Positions 50,875 to 59,034 of a stretch of 64,000 nucleotides of DNA are shown in pieces. The DNA is taken from the NCBI GenBank assembly GCA_965221595.1, contig OZ244900.1, forward strand, positions 2,542,001 through 2,606,000, read 5' to 3'. This DNA comes from JAAXGX01 sp965221595 (GTDB lineage Bacteria; Acidobacteriota; Vicinamibacteria; Vicinamibacterales; UBA8438). Under the pieces are notes generated by a model that did not search any database, was not told where the DNA came from, and worked only from the letters and a program-made list of their open reading frames with translations. How positions within the stretch are numbered: position 1 is the first letter of the stretch; each line of letters starts with the position of its first letter. The translations under genes were made by a program, and so were the position numbers.

Positions 50875-52587
50875 TTACTGGATCTCCTGCGGGAAGAACT
50901 TCACCACCGAGCGGATCGGATTCGGCGCCGCCTGCCCCAGCCCGCAGATCGATGCGTCCTCCATCGCCTGCGACAGCTCTTCGAGCAGCGCCTGGTCCCA
51001 GCGCGGCCGCTCCATGAGCTTGAGCGCCTTGGCAGTGCCGACGCGGCACGGCGTGCATTGGCCGCACGACTCGTCCGCAAAGAACCTCATGACGTTGCGC
51101 GCGGCGTCCGTCGCGCGGTCCCGGTCCGACAGAATGACGATCGCCGCCGAGCCGATGAAGCAGCCGTGTTCGTTCAGGGTGTCGAAGTCGAGCGGAACGT
51201 CTCCCAGCGACGCGGGCAGAATGCCGCCCGATGCGCCACCGGGCAGGTACCCGTAGAACGCATGTCCAGCAAGCATCCCGCCGCAGTACTCGTCGATCAG
51301 CTCGCGGACGGTGATGCCGGCCGGGGCCAGATGCACACCCGGCTGCCGCACCCGTCCACTCACGGAGAACGAGCGCAGTCCCTGACGACCGTGACGGCCG
51401 TGGCCGCTGAACCAGTCGGGGCCTTTCTCGAGGATGTCGCGCACCCAGTGCAGCGTCTCCATGTTGTGCTCGAGAGTCGGCCGGTCGAACAGGCCGACCT
51501 GGGCCACGTAGGGTGGCCGCATGCGCGGTTCGCCGCGCTTGCCTTCGATGGACTCGATCATCGCCGACTCTTCGCCGCAGATGTAGGCACCGGCACCGCG
51601 GCGCAGATGAATCGGCGGTACGGGACACGGCGGGCTGGCCTGCAGCGCCGCGATCTCCCGTTCGAGTATCGCCCGACAGCCGTGATACTCGTCGCGCAGA
51701 TAGACGTAGATCTCGGCGAGTCCGACGGCCCAGGCCGCGACCAGGGCCCCTTCGAGGAAGCGGTGCGGATCGCGCTCGAGATAGTATCGATCCTTGAACG
51801 TCCCGGGCTCGCCCTCGTCGATGTTGATGGCCAGCAGGCGCGGCGCCGGCTCGGCGGCAACCAGCTCCCACTTGCGTCCGGCCGGAAACCCGGCGCCGCC
51901 CAGACCCCGCAGCCCGGAGTCCTGCATCGCCGCAACGACTTCCCGGCGATTCCGCACACCGTCGCTGCAGTCCTTCACCAGCCGGTAGCCGCCCTGCGCC
52001 CGGTAGGCCGCGTAGTCGACATGGCCGGGCGTGACGATCTCGATATGCGGGTGCAACTCCCCCGCTGCCGGATGGGCCGTCGCCCCGGCCGCGACCAGAT
52101 CCGCAATCTTCGCCGTCGTCGCGTGCGGCACAGGGTTCTGGCCGACCACGGCGGCGGGTGCCGTCTCGCAGCGTCCGATGCACGGCGCGGGGAGCACGCG
52201 GACGTCGCCGCCCAGAGTCCCGGGCAGGCCGGTCAGCAGATCGCGTGCACCCGCGAGCTCGCACGCAAGCGAGTCGCATACGCGCACCGTGACCGCCGGG
52301 GGCGCAGGATCCCCCTCCTTGACGACGTCGAAGTGGTGATAGAACGTAGCGACCTCGTAGACTTCCGTCATCGCCAGGCCCATCTCCGCAGCGAGCGCGA
52401 CGAGATGCGGCGCCGACAGGCAGCCGTAGCGGTCCTGGATGCGGTGCAGGTGCTCGATGAGAAGGTCCCGGCGGCGCGGCGCGTCGCCGAGCAGCGCCGC
52501 CACATCCCGGCGTGCCTGAGGATCGACCTGACGCCCCTTGGGCGTCGCGCGCAAGCGGACCGGCGTGGCCGGCTGTTCTGGGCTCAT
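50875..52587 (-). CDS. Fused NuoE-NuoF-like diaphorase subunit of formate dehydrogenase (FdsG-FdsB fusion)
   Basis: 570 aa; start ATG 52587 with AAGG just upstream. Residues about 25-170 are NuoE/FdsG-like with [2Fe-2S] ligands in VCDSLAC and PCIGRC. The remainder is NuoF/FdsB-like: GLRGLGGAGFPAGRKW (FMN/NADH), GAGAYICGEESAMIESIEG and the [4Fe-4S] ligands ESCGQCTPCRVGT with a later Cys in SICGLGQ. It carries electrons between NAD(H) and FdhA. Fusion replaces the separate fdsG and fdsB genes of Cupriavidus-type enzymes; fdsC/fdsD homologues are absent here. Confidence 0.9.
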   Translation of the reverse strand: MSPEQPATPVRLRATPKGRQVDPQARRDVAALLGDAPRRRDLLIEHLHRIQDRYGCLSAPHLVALAAEMGLAMTEVYEVATFYHHFDVVKEGDPAPPAVTVRVCDSLACELAGARDLLTGLPGTLGGDVRVLPAPCIGRCETAPAAVVGQNPVPHATTAKIADLVAAGATAHPAAGELHPHIEIVTPGHVDYAAYRAQGGYRLVKDCSDGVRNRREVVAAMQDSGLRGLGGAGFPAGRKWELVAAEPAPRLLAINIDEGEPGTFKDRYYLERDPHRFLEGALVAAWAVGLAEIYVYLRDEYHGCRAILEREIAALQASPPCPVPPIHLRRGAGAYICGEESAMIESIEGKRGEPRMRPPYVAQVGLFDRPTLEHNMETLHWVRDILEKGPDWFSGHGRHGRQGLRSFSVSGRVRQPGVHLAPAGITVRELIDEYCGGMLAGHAFYGYLPGGASGGILPASLGDVPLDFDTLNEHGCFIGSAAIVILSDRDRATDAARNVMRFFADESCGQCTPCRVGTAKALKLMERPRWDQALLEELSQAMEDASICGLGQAAPNPIRSVVKFFPQEIQ

Positions 52588-52649
52588 ATCCTTGCTCGAT
52601 CGCGACCGGGCAGAGGCTCGACCCCGGCTCAAGCGGTTTTGCAAGGATA

Positions 52650-52663
52650 GTGAAACGCTTCAC
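52650..52663. promoter_or_regulatory. Inverted-repeat operator candidate between formate dehydrogenase and MoaD/AOR genes
   Basis: GTGAA-ACGC-TTCAC lies in the 120-bp divergent gap, 63 bp from the diaphorase start and 45 bp from the MoaD start. It is well placed to control both directions. The regulator is not encoded nearby. Confidence 0.35.
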
Positions 52664-52707
52664 CCCGACGCAAGCGGCGCGCGGCGCCGGCGGGGCACGG
52701 TGCTATC

Positions 52708-52983
52708 ATGGCGGCAGTGATGCGTGTCGAGTTGCTCGGCATCCCGCGGCAGCGCGCCGGCGTGGCGCAGCTCGAGGTCGAGGCGGCCACACTGGGGCAG
52801 CTCCTCGACGCGCTGGTCGCGCGCCATCCGCCCCTGGCCGACCTCGTCTCCGCCGGCCGGCCACCCCGGCTCGGGCCCTTCGTCGTCGCCAACCTGAACG
52901 GCGACCGGTTCGTGAGCGATCCGCGCACGCGGCTCGCGGACACGGACCGCGTGCTGATTCTCTCGGCCGACGCGGGAGGCTGA
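52708..52983 (+). CDS. MoaD/ThiS-family sulfur-carrier protein
   Basis: 91 aa (ATG 52708; an ATG at 52720 is also possible). Ubiquitin-like beta-grasp sequence with RVELLGIPRQRAG, a central VVANLNGD and the required C-terminal Gly-Gly (SADAGG), which is thiocarboxylated to give sulfur to molybdopterin. It is next to an AOR-family gene, as MoaD paralogues often are; there it probably serves tungstopterin synthesis for that enzyme. Downstream start is 12 bp after its stop. Confidence 0.85.
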   Translation: MAAVMRVELLGIPRQRAGVAQLEVEAATLGQLLDALVARHPPLADLVSAGRPPRLGPFVVANLNGDRFVSDPRTRLADTDRVLILSADAGG

Positions 52984-52995
52984 TCGGAGCGCCGC

Positions 52996-54762
52996 GTGCC
53001 GTCCGGCTATCACGGCTGCTATCTGCGGATCGACGTTTCCGACGGCTGCGCCGAGCGCGTGCCGCTGCCGGCCGGCGTGCTGCGCCGGTTCATCGGGGGC
53101 GCCGGGCTGGGCACGTGGCTGCTGGCGGAGGAGAGCGGGTCGTGCTCCGACGCGCTGGCAGCCGGCGCCCCGTTGGTCTTCGTCTTCAGCCCGCTGGTCG
53201 GCAGCCCGCTGACCACGTCCGCCAAGTTTGCGGTGGTCAGCCGGAGTCCGCTCACCGACCGCCTCAACGATTCGCTCGCCGGCAGCGGCTTCGCGCTGGC
53301 GGGCAAGCGCTGCGGCTGTGACGCCATCGTCATCGTCGGCCGGGCGGCCGAGCTCTCGGTGCTGGTCATCGACGACGGCCGCGTGCGGCTCGATGCCGGC
53401 GACGACCTGCGCGGCGCCGCGTGCGGCGTGACGGAGGCGCGCCTGCGGGCCCGGCTGGGGCCCGACTACAAGATAGCGTCCATCGGGCCGGCCGGGGAGC
53501 GGCTCGTGCGCTACGCGACGATCTCGCATGACGGCCGCCACGCCGGACGCGGCGGGAGCGGCACCGTGCTCGGCAGCAAGAACCTGAAGGCCGTGGCCGT
53601 GCGGGGCACCCGCTACGTCGACTGGGCGTCCCCCCGGGAGCTGACCGAGCGCAGCCGGCAGCTCTCGCAGCGCTCCTTCGGTCCGGCCACCGCCAAGTAC
53701 CGCGAGCTGGGCACGGCGGCCAATCTCCTGACGTTCAACCGCTTCGGGGCCTTGCCGACGCGCAACTTTCAGACCGGGACCTTCGAGGGCGCCGCCCGCG
53801 TTTCGGCCGAGGAAATCCGCGCCACCCACACGCGCACGCGCGCGAGCTGCGCGGCCTGCACGATAGGCTGCGAGCACATCTACGCGATCGAGGACGACGG
53901 GGGTACCCGGCTCGAGTACGAGAGTCTGTTCGCGCTAGGTCCCCTCTGCGGCGTCGACGATCCGGCCGCCGTCCTGCGCGCGTCGCAGCGCTGCGACCAG
54001 CTGGGGATCGACACGATCAGCGTCGGCGGCACCATCGCCTTCGCCATGGAGTGCGTCGAGCGCGGCTGGCTGGACGCGCCCTGGCTGACGTTCGGCAGCG
54101 GCGAGTCGGTGCTGCGCGCCATCGAGCTCACGGGCCGGCGCGAGGGCGTCGGCCGACTGCTCGCCGAGGGCAGCCGCCGGGCCGCCGCGGCCATCGGTCA
54201 CGGGAGCATCGACATCGCGCCGCAGGTGAAGGGGCTCGAGATTCCGGGATACGAGCCGCGCGCGTTGCAGACGATGGCGCTGGGCTTCGCCGTCGGCACG
54301 CGCGGCGCGGACCACAACCGCAGCGGCGCGTACGAGGCGGACTTCTCGGATGCCGTCGATAGACGCCACGTGACCGTGGATGCCGTCCGGCACGCGATCG
54401 ACACGGAGGATCGGGCGGCCCTGATGGATTCGCTCATCCTCTGCAAGTTCCTGCGCGGCGTATTCGACGACTTCTACGGCGAGGCCGCGGAGATGCTCAA
54501 CCTGGTCACGGGCTGGGACACCAACGCCGCCGAGCTGCGCCGGGCAGCCAAGCGGATCGTGCACGCCAAGCGGCGCTTCAACCGGCGCGCCGGCTGGACA
54601 CCGGCCGAGGATACCCTCCCGGCGCGCTTCCTCCAGGGAGCGCTGCCCAACGATCCGGGCGCGGCGCTCACCCGCGAGCGGCTCGCCGCCGTCGTCGCCG
54701 AATACCACCGTCAGCGGGCACGCGAGGAGTCGAGCTCCGCCGTCGACAACGCCTCGGCATAG
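52996..54762 (+). CDS. Aldehyde:ferredoxin oxidoreductase-family tungstoenzyme
   Basis: 588 aa from the GTG at 52996 (GGAG at 52986-52989). Family hallmarks: an N-terminal pterin-binding domain (FIGGAGLGTWLL, GRGGSGTVLGSKNLKAVAV), the [4Fe-4S] ligands CAACTIGCEH and a fourth Cys in LILCKF, plus CDQLGIDTISVGGTIAFAMECV. AOR enzymes oxidise aldehydes to acids, or reduce acids, at a bis-tungstopterin site. No separate ferredoxin-like or flavin subunit gene (as in Aromatoleum AorABC) is present. The last 52 bp overlap mobA on the other strand. Confidence 0.9.
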   Translation: MPSGYHGCYLRIDVSDGCAERVPLPAGVLRRFIGGAGLGTWLLAEESGSCSDALAAGAPLVFVFSPLVGSPLTTSAKFAVVSRSPLTDRLNDSLAGSGFALAGKRCGCDAIVIVGRAAELSVLVIDDGRVRLDAGDDLRGAACGVTEARLRARLGPDYKIASIGPAGERLVRYATISHDGRHAGRGGSGTVLGSKNLKAVAVRGTRYVDWASPRELTERSRQLSQRSFGPATAKYRELGTAANLLTFNRFGALPTRNFQTGTFEGAARVSAEEIRATHTRTRASCAACTIGCEHIYAIEDDGGTRLEYESLFALGPLCGVDDPAAVLRASQRCDQLGIDTISVGGTIAFAMECVERGWLDAPWLTFGSGESVLRAIELTGRREGVGRLLAEGSRRAAAAIGHGSIDIAPQVKGLEIPGYEPRALQTMALGFAVGTRGADHNRSGAYEADFSDAVDRRHVTVDAVRHAIDTEDRAALMDSLILCKFLRGVFDDFYGEAAEMLNLVTGWDTNAAELRRAAKRIVHAKRRFNRRAGWTPAEDTLPARFLQGALPNDPGAALTRERLAAVVAEYHRQRAREESSSAVDNASA

Positions 54763-55355
54763 TCCTCGGGCGAGTTGACGTTCCTCAGCGTGAGCAGCCG
54801 CGGGTCCACGTCGGCGACCTCGCGCGGTGTGACGCGGCGCGTGCGTGCAGCCTCGAAGAGGAAGACGGGACGCAGGCGGTCCGCCGCGAGCAGCGCCTCG
54901 ATCTGCGGCAGCGTCCGACGTCGATAGACTGCGGCGAGCGGGTGCGCGAAGCCGTCGGTTTCCATCACGGCCACGTCGTAGCCGTCGGCCAGCTCGACCA
55001 TGCGGCGCACGAACCCGGGCACGAGCAGCGGCACGTCGCAGCTCGTGACGTAGGCGGCGTCTACGGTGTCCGGCAGGGCCGTCAATCCCGCCCGCAGACC
55101 TTCCAGCGGCCCACGCCCCTCGCGTTCGTCGCGCGCGACCGTCGTCGCCGCCGGCAGCCCGGGCAGCGGCTGTCCGGGCGCGGCCACGACGACGATGGGC
55201 GCGACGACCGCGTCGAGCCGCCGGACGATGCGCTGCAGCATCGTCTCGGGGCCGAAGGCCAGCAAAGCCTTCGGCGACCCCATGCGCGTCGACCTGCCGC
55301 CGCACAGGACGACGCCAGCCGCGGACGTGCGGGCCGCTACAGTCGGACCTCGCAT
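54711..55355 (-). CDS. mobA: Molybdenum cofactor guanylyltransferase
   Basis: 214 aa from the ATG at 55355, overlapping the ABC ATPase gene by 19 bp. The nucleotidyltransferase motif is GVVLCGGRSTRMGSPKALL; later YVTSCDVPLLVPGFV and HPLAAVYRR match MobA. It adds GMP to molybdopterin to make the bis-MGD type cofactor needed by the formate dehydrogenase. It is the last gene of the OFA-TupABC-MobA operon and overlaps the AOR gene tail to tail by 52 bp. Confidence 0.92.
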   Translation of the reverse strand: MRGPTVAARTSAAGVVLCGGRSTRMGSPKALLAFGPETMLQRIVRRLDAVVAPIVVVAAPGQPLPGLPAATTVARDEREGRGPLEGLRAGLTALPDTVDAAYVTSCDVPLLVPGFVRRMVELADGYDVAVMETDGFAHPLAAVYRRRTLPQIEALLAADRLRPVFLFEAARTRRVTPREVADVDPRLLTLRNVNSPEDYAEALSTAELDSSRAR

Positions 55356-55930
55356 ACGGGGACGGCCTCCAGCGCGCACGGGTGGTGCGCGGCGACGACC
55401 AGGGCCGGCTGACCGGCTTCGACCGTGCTCAGCGCGCAGGCGCGCCAGGCGGCAATCGCTTCCTCGTCGAGCCCGCCCTCGGGTTCGTCCACCAGCAGAA
55501 TCGACGGGCGTCCGAGAATGGCGCGGGCGAGCGCGAGTCGCCGCTGCTCGCCGTGCGAGAGGGTGGCAGCCTTGCGCTGCAGCAAGGCCGAGAGCCCGAA
55601 CGCATCCGCGATGCCCTCCAGGCGTTCCGGCGGCGGCTGCGCGAGCTCCAGATTGCGCCGCACGCTGCCCGCGAACAGGTAGGGCACGGAATGGACGTAG
55701 ATGGCGCCCCCGCTGCCCATCCCGCACGGCCGCTCGACCCGCCCCGAGACAGGCTGCAGGAGACCGGCGAGCGTCTTCAGCAGGGCGGTCTTGCCGGAAC
55801 CGTTGGGCCCGGTGACGTGCCAGACGACGCCGCCGGCCAGATCGAGGTCCGCAACCCGCGCGGCCGCCTTGCCCGCGTAGCCCACCGTCAGCTGCCGCGT
55901 CCGCACCACCGGCGGCAGCAGCGCACTCAT
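55337..55930 (-). CDS. tupC: Tungstate/molybdate ABC transporter ATP-binding protein
   Basis: 197 aa, short for an ABC ATPase. Walker A is GPNGSGKT, the signature reads LSHGEQRRLALARAIL and Walker B ILLVDEPEGG, with a switch His in AAHHP. It overlaps the permease gene by 4 bp and mobA by 19 bp. With the TupA- and TupB-like genes upstream it forms a Tup-type importer; the choice of tungstate over molybdate rests on the TupA family and the AOR neighbour. Confidence 0.85.
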   Translation of the reverse strand: MSALLPPVVRTRQLTVGYAGKAAARVADLDLAGGVVWHVTGPNGSGKTALLKTLAGLLQPVSGRVERPCGMGSGGAIYVHSVPYLFAGSVRRNLELAQPPPERLEGIADAFGLSALLQRKAATLSHGEQRRLALARAILGRPSILLVDEPEGGLDEEAIAAWRACALSTVEAGQPALVVAAHHPCALEAVPVCEVRL

Positions 55931-56607
55931 CGTTCCACCAGCACCGCCTGCATGAGGGAATTCGTCAGCAGGGCGACGGTGAGCAGGATCAAGCCCACGG
56001 CGATGGCCCGCGCGTCATCGCCGCGGTTGTACTCGAGCGCCACGAACGTGGTCAGCGTGCGGGTCGCTCCCCGAATGTTCCCCCCGACTATCAGCGCCGC
56101 CCCCAGCTCCGTGAAGGCGCGCGCGAACGCCAGCAGCGCACCGGTCACGATGGCCGACCGGACCTCCCACAGCAGCCAGCGCATCTGCCGCGTCCACGCC
56201 ACGCCATGGGTGGCCAGCGACTCGCGCGCCGTCGGGGGGAGCCGGTGGAGCGCACCGAGGACGACGGCCACGACCATCGGGAGGGCGAGCACGAGCTGGG
56301 CCAGCGCCATAGCCGTGCGGGTGTACAGCAGCCTCGTCCACCCCAGCGGACCGCTCGCCGACAGCACGAAGTACAAGGTCAGACCGACGACCACGGTCGG
56401 CAGCGCCGCGAAGCCGTGGGCCACCCACAGGCCGATTCGCGTACTCCGTGGGCCGGCCGCCGCCAACAGATACGTCGCCGGCAGGCCCAGCGCGACCGCC
56501 GCGGTCACCGCCGTGACGGAGACCCCGAACGAGACGCCCGTGACCTGCCAGACCTCTACGTCCCCGCCGACAATCAGGAGCAGCGCTCTGCCAATCTCAG
56601 CGAACAT
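55927..56607 (-). CDS. tupB: Tungstate ABC transporter permease
   Basis: 226 aa with six membrane helices. The EAA-type loop is ESLATHGVAWTRQMRWLLWE, and ARAFTELGAALIVGGNIRG matches TupB permeases, whose family has this ending before the last helices. It overlaps the TupA-like gene by 11 bp and the ATPase by 4 bp. It forms the membrane channel of the importer. Confidence 0.88.
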   Translation of the reverse strand: MFAEIGRALLLIVGGDVEVWQVTGVSFGVSVTAVTAAVALGLPATYLLAAAGPRSTRIGLWVAHGFAALPTVVVGLTLYFVLSASGPLGWTRLLYTRTAMALAQLVLALPMVVAVVLGALHRLPPTARESLATHGVAWTRQMRWLLWEVRSAIVTGALLAFARAFTELGAALIVGGNIRGATRTLTTFVALEYNRGDDARAIAVGLILLTVALLTNSLMQAVLVER

Positions 56608-57442
56608 GAGGTCGATAGCCTGGTTGGTCGCGCGGCGAGCCGGCCGGCCAGACGCGGAAGACCGTGCGGCCGTTGATCAGGAAACCCGCGATGAGGCGGC
56701 GGCCGCCGCCCTCGGCGAGCCAATTTACCAGGGCGGTCACCAGTGTTCTTTCGGCTCCGACCAGGCCCGCCCGCTCGAAGATGGCATAGGTGTTCACCAG
56801 CTCGGGGCCGCCCGCGCACAAGTCCGTCAACGCCAGCCGGGACCGCAGCTGCTCGAACGTCGCGCCGTCCGTCAGGGTGTAGGCTGCGTGCTCGCTCGCC
56901 ACCCGCAGCGTCGCCGCCATGCCCTGGCCGGTCTCGAGCAGATCCTCCTGCAACGGCCGCCGGCCCGCCAGCGCCCACAGCTCCTGCTCGCGGGCGTAGG
57001 TACCGGATGCGTCGCCGCGGGAGACGAAGAGGACCCGGCTGTCCACTATACGGCGCAGGGCGTCCACGGTGTCCGACGCCTGCCCGACAGCCGCGGGATC
57101 CGCGGGCGGCCCGACGATCAGGAAGCTGTTGAACATGATCTTCCGGTAGCCGCTGATGACGCCCGCCTCGAGCGCGGCGGCTTCGGCCCGCGGATCGTGC
57201 GTCAGGGCCGCGGCGGCGTCGCCGCGCCGCAGAAGGCCGAGCGCCCGGCCGCTACCGATCGGCAACGCGTCGATGCGGACGTGGTGCTGTCGTTCGAAGG
57301 CCGGCAGCACCGCCGCCAGCAGCCCCGAGTTCTCGACGCTGGTCGTCGTAGCCAGGCGTATGCTCGGCCGCGTGTCGCAGCCGGGCGCACCCGCCAGGCA
57401 CAGCATGAGGGCCGCGACCGGGCGCAGGCGGCGGCATGTCAT
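56597..57442 (-). CDS. tupA: Tungstate-binding protein, TupA-like
   Basis: 281 aa. Signal peptide (VAALMLCLAGAPG) with a Cys at 22 that may be a lipid anchor, though the lipobox is poor. The oxyanion-binding start LATTTSVENSGLLAAVLPAF and the later VSRGDASGTYAREQELW are hallmark TupA segments (TTTS and the SR-x-DASGT loop), and NSFLIVGPPADPA is typical too. It captures tungstate in the periplasm and delivers it to TupB/TupC. The MFS carrier gene lies 54 bp upstream. Confidence 0.9.
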   Translation of the reverse strand: MTCRRLRPVAALMLCLAGAPGCDTRPSIRLATTTSVENSGLLAAVLPAFERQHHVRIDALPIGSGRALGLLRRGDAAAALTHDPRAEAAALEAGVISGYRKIMFNSFLIVGPPADPAAVGQASDTVDALRRIVDSRVLFVSRGDASGTYAREQELWALAGRRPLQEDLLETGQGMAATLRVASEHAAYTLTDGATFEQLRSRLALTDLCAGGPELVNTYAIFERAGLVGAERTLVTALVNWLAEGGGRRLIAGFLINGRTVFRVWPAGSPRDQPGYRPHVR

Positions 57443-57496
57443 GTGTCGAGCTTGCAGGGCCTGCGGCGTCAGCCTGCCTGCAGTACGGCGCCCGGC

Positions 57497-58711
57497 TCAG
57501 GACGCGCTGGCCTCGGGAGCGGGCGGTCGGACGATGAGCGGGATGACGGCGCTCACCAGCATGAGGCCGGCGATGATGTACAACGCCTGGTCGTAGCTGC
57601 CCGTGCTCTCGCGCAGCGTGGCGATCAGGGTCGGGCCCAGGACGCCGGCCGCGCTCCAGGCAGTCAGCATCAGGCCGTAGATCGACCCGACGTGCTCGGT
57701 GCCGAAGTAGTCGGCTGCGAAAGCCGGCATGGTGCCGAATCCGCCTCCGTAGCACAGGAGGATGATGAGCGTCAGCACGGAGAAGGTCACCAGGGCGCCG
57801 GCCGCAGGCAGCAGCCAGAAAGCGAGGGCCTGCAGCAGGAACATGCCGAGGAACACGATCCGCCGGCCGATGAAGTCCGACAGCCAGGCCCAGAACAGGC
57901 GCCCGACACCGTTCGCGATGGAGATCAGCCCGACCGTGGCGGCGGCCACCGCGGCGGTGGCGCCCGTGATCTCCTGCGCCATGGGCGCGGCCTGGGAGAT
58001 GATTGCGATGCCGGCGGTCGTGTTGAGGAACAGCAGCATCCAGAGTCCGTACCACTGCCAGCTCCGCAGGGCGCCACCAAGCGTGTAGCCGGCTGCCTGC
58101 CGGCCCCCGGCGGCCGACGGCTCCCAGCCGGCCGGTCTGTACCCCGCCGGCGGATCCTGCATGAAGAGCGCGGCGCCGACGATCATGACGAGGTAGGCGA
58201 CGCCCAGCGCCGCAAAGGTGTTCAGCACGCCGATCGTCCCGATCAGGCGCGTCGCAATCGGCGCGGTGATGAGCGCCCCGGCCCCGAAGCCTGCCACGGC
58301 CAGGCCGGTGATCATGCCGCGCTTGTCCGGAAACCACTTCACCAGCGTCGCCACCGGCACGATGTAGCCCAGGCCCAGCCCGATGCCTCCCAGCAGGCCG
58401 TACGAGAAGTAGAGCCACCCCAGGCTGCTGGTGAAACTGGCCAGAAAAATACCCAGTCCGTACAGCACGCCCGCGGCCAGCGCGACCACCCGGGGACTCG
58501 AGCGGCGCATCCAGATGCCGCCACCGAACGTGGCGAAGCCCACCACGAAAATCGCGATCGTGAACGTGAGCGTGACCTGGGATATCGTCCAGCCGAACTG
58601 TTCGACCAGCGGCGTTCGGAACACGCTCCAGGCGTAGATCGCGCCCAGCGCAACCTGCATGACGACGCCGGCGGCCGCGATAGTCCAGCGATTGGGGGTG
58701 GGCTGCGACAT
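57497..58711 (-). CDS. OFA-family MFS transporter (oxalate/formate antiporter-like)
   Basis: 404 aa with 12 predicted helices, start ATG 58711. It begins like the OFA subfamily: VVMQVALGAIYAWSVFRTPL, then GGIGLGLGYIVPVATLVKWFPDKRGMITGLAVAGFG. OFA members exchange oxalate for formate or take up other monocarboxylates. Being the first gene of the tungstate operon and beside a formate dehydrogenase, it is likely a formate (or oxalate/formate) carrier, but substrate residues were not checked. A 54-bp gap precedes tupA. Confidence 0.88.
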   Translation of the reverse strand: MSQPTPNRWTIAAAGVVMQVALGAIYAWSVFRTPLVEQFGWTISQVTLTFTIAIFVVGFATFGGGIWMRRSSPRVVALAAGVLYGLGIFLASFTSSLGWLYFSYGLLGGIGLGLGYIVPVATLVKWFPDKRGMITGLAVAGFGAGALITAPIATRLIGTIGVLNTFAALGVAYLVMIVGAALFMQDPPAGYRPAGWEPSAAGGRQAAGYTLGGALRSWQWYGLWMLLFLNTTAGIAIISQAAPMAQEITGATAAVAAATVGLISIANGVGRLFWAWLSDFIGRRIVFLGMFLLQALAFWLLPAAGALVTFSVLTLIILLCYGGGFGTMPAFAADYFGTEHVGSIYGLMLTAWSAAGVLGPTLIATLRESTGSYDQALYIIAGLMLVSAVIPLIVRPPAPEASAS

Positions 58712-58805
58712 AGGCGCGAAGGATAGCAGATCGCCCGCACCCGGAAAAGGGCGCCGAAACCCGGGCGTCACGGGCGGCTGCCGCGCCGGATGAAGGCGTT
58801 TTCGT

Positions 58806-59025
58806 GACCGCAAGGCGCGCACGGCGCGCCTCGGCGGGAGCGGCGCGGGGCTATGGGGTCCCCGCAAGCGGACGCCGGGGGTGCGGGGCGCAGCCCCGGC
58901 TATAGCGGTCTGCGCCGCGCAACCAGGCAGACCGCAAGGCGCGCACGGCGCGCCTCGGCGGGAGCGGCGCGGGGCTATGGGGTCCCCGCAAGCGGACGCC
59001 GGGGGTTCGGGGCGCAGCCCCGGCT
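58806..59025 (+). repeat. Tandem pair of family A repeats
   Basis: Two copies with a 124-bp period (landmark GACCGC at 58806 and 58930) fill the 323-bp gap 58712-59034 between the MFS and channel genes. The second copy has the full hairpin GCGGTCTGC-(13 nt)-GCAGACCGC at 58905-58938. The copies differ at only a few positions, indicating recent duplication. No gene is seen in this gap. Confidence 0.85.
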
Positions 59026-59034
59026 ATGTGGACG

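Noticed and set aside
47930..51256. 1108-aa open frame on the plus strand across formate dehydrogenase
   Set aside because: It is the antisense shadow of fdhA: Arg/His/Val-rich, no domain, no ribosome site. The same applies to long frames at 20272-22305, 24445-27648 and 273-2114.
48011..52663. One 1550-aa protein covering both formate dehydrogenase subunits
   Set aside because: The first 600 residues are a shifted frame of the diaphorase gene; the recognisable protein begins at 50836 with its own ribosome site.
58806..59025. CRISPR-like tandem repeats
   Set aside because: Only two 124-bp units and no short unique spacers or cas genes.
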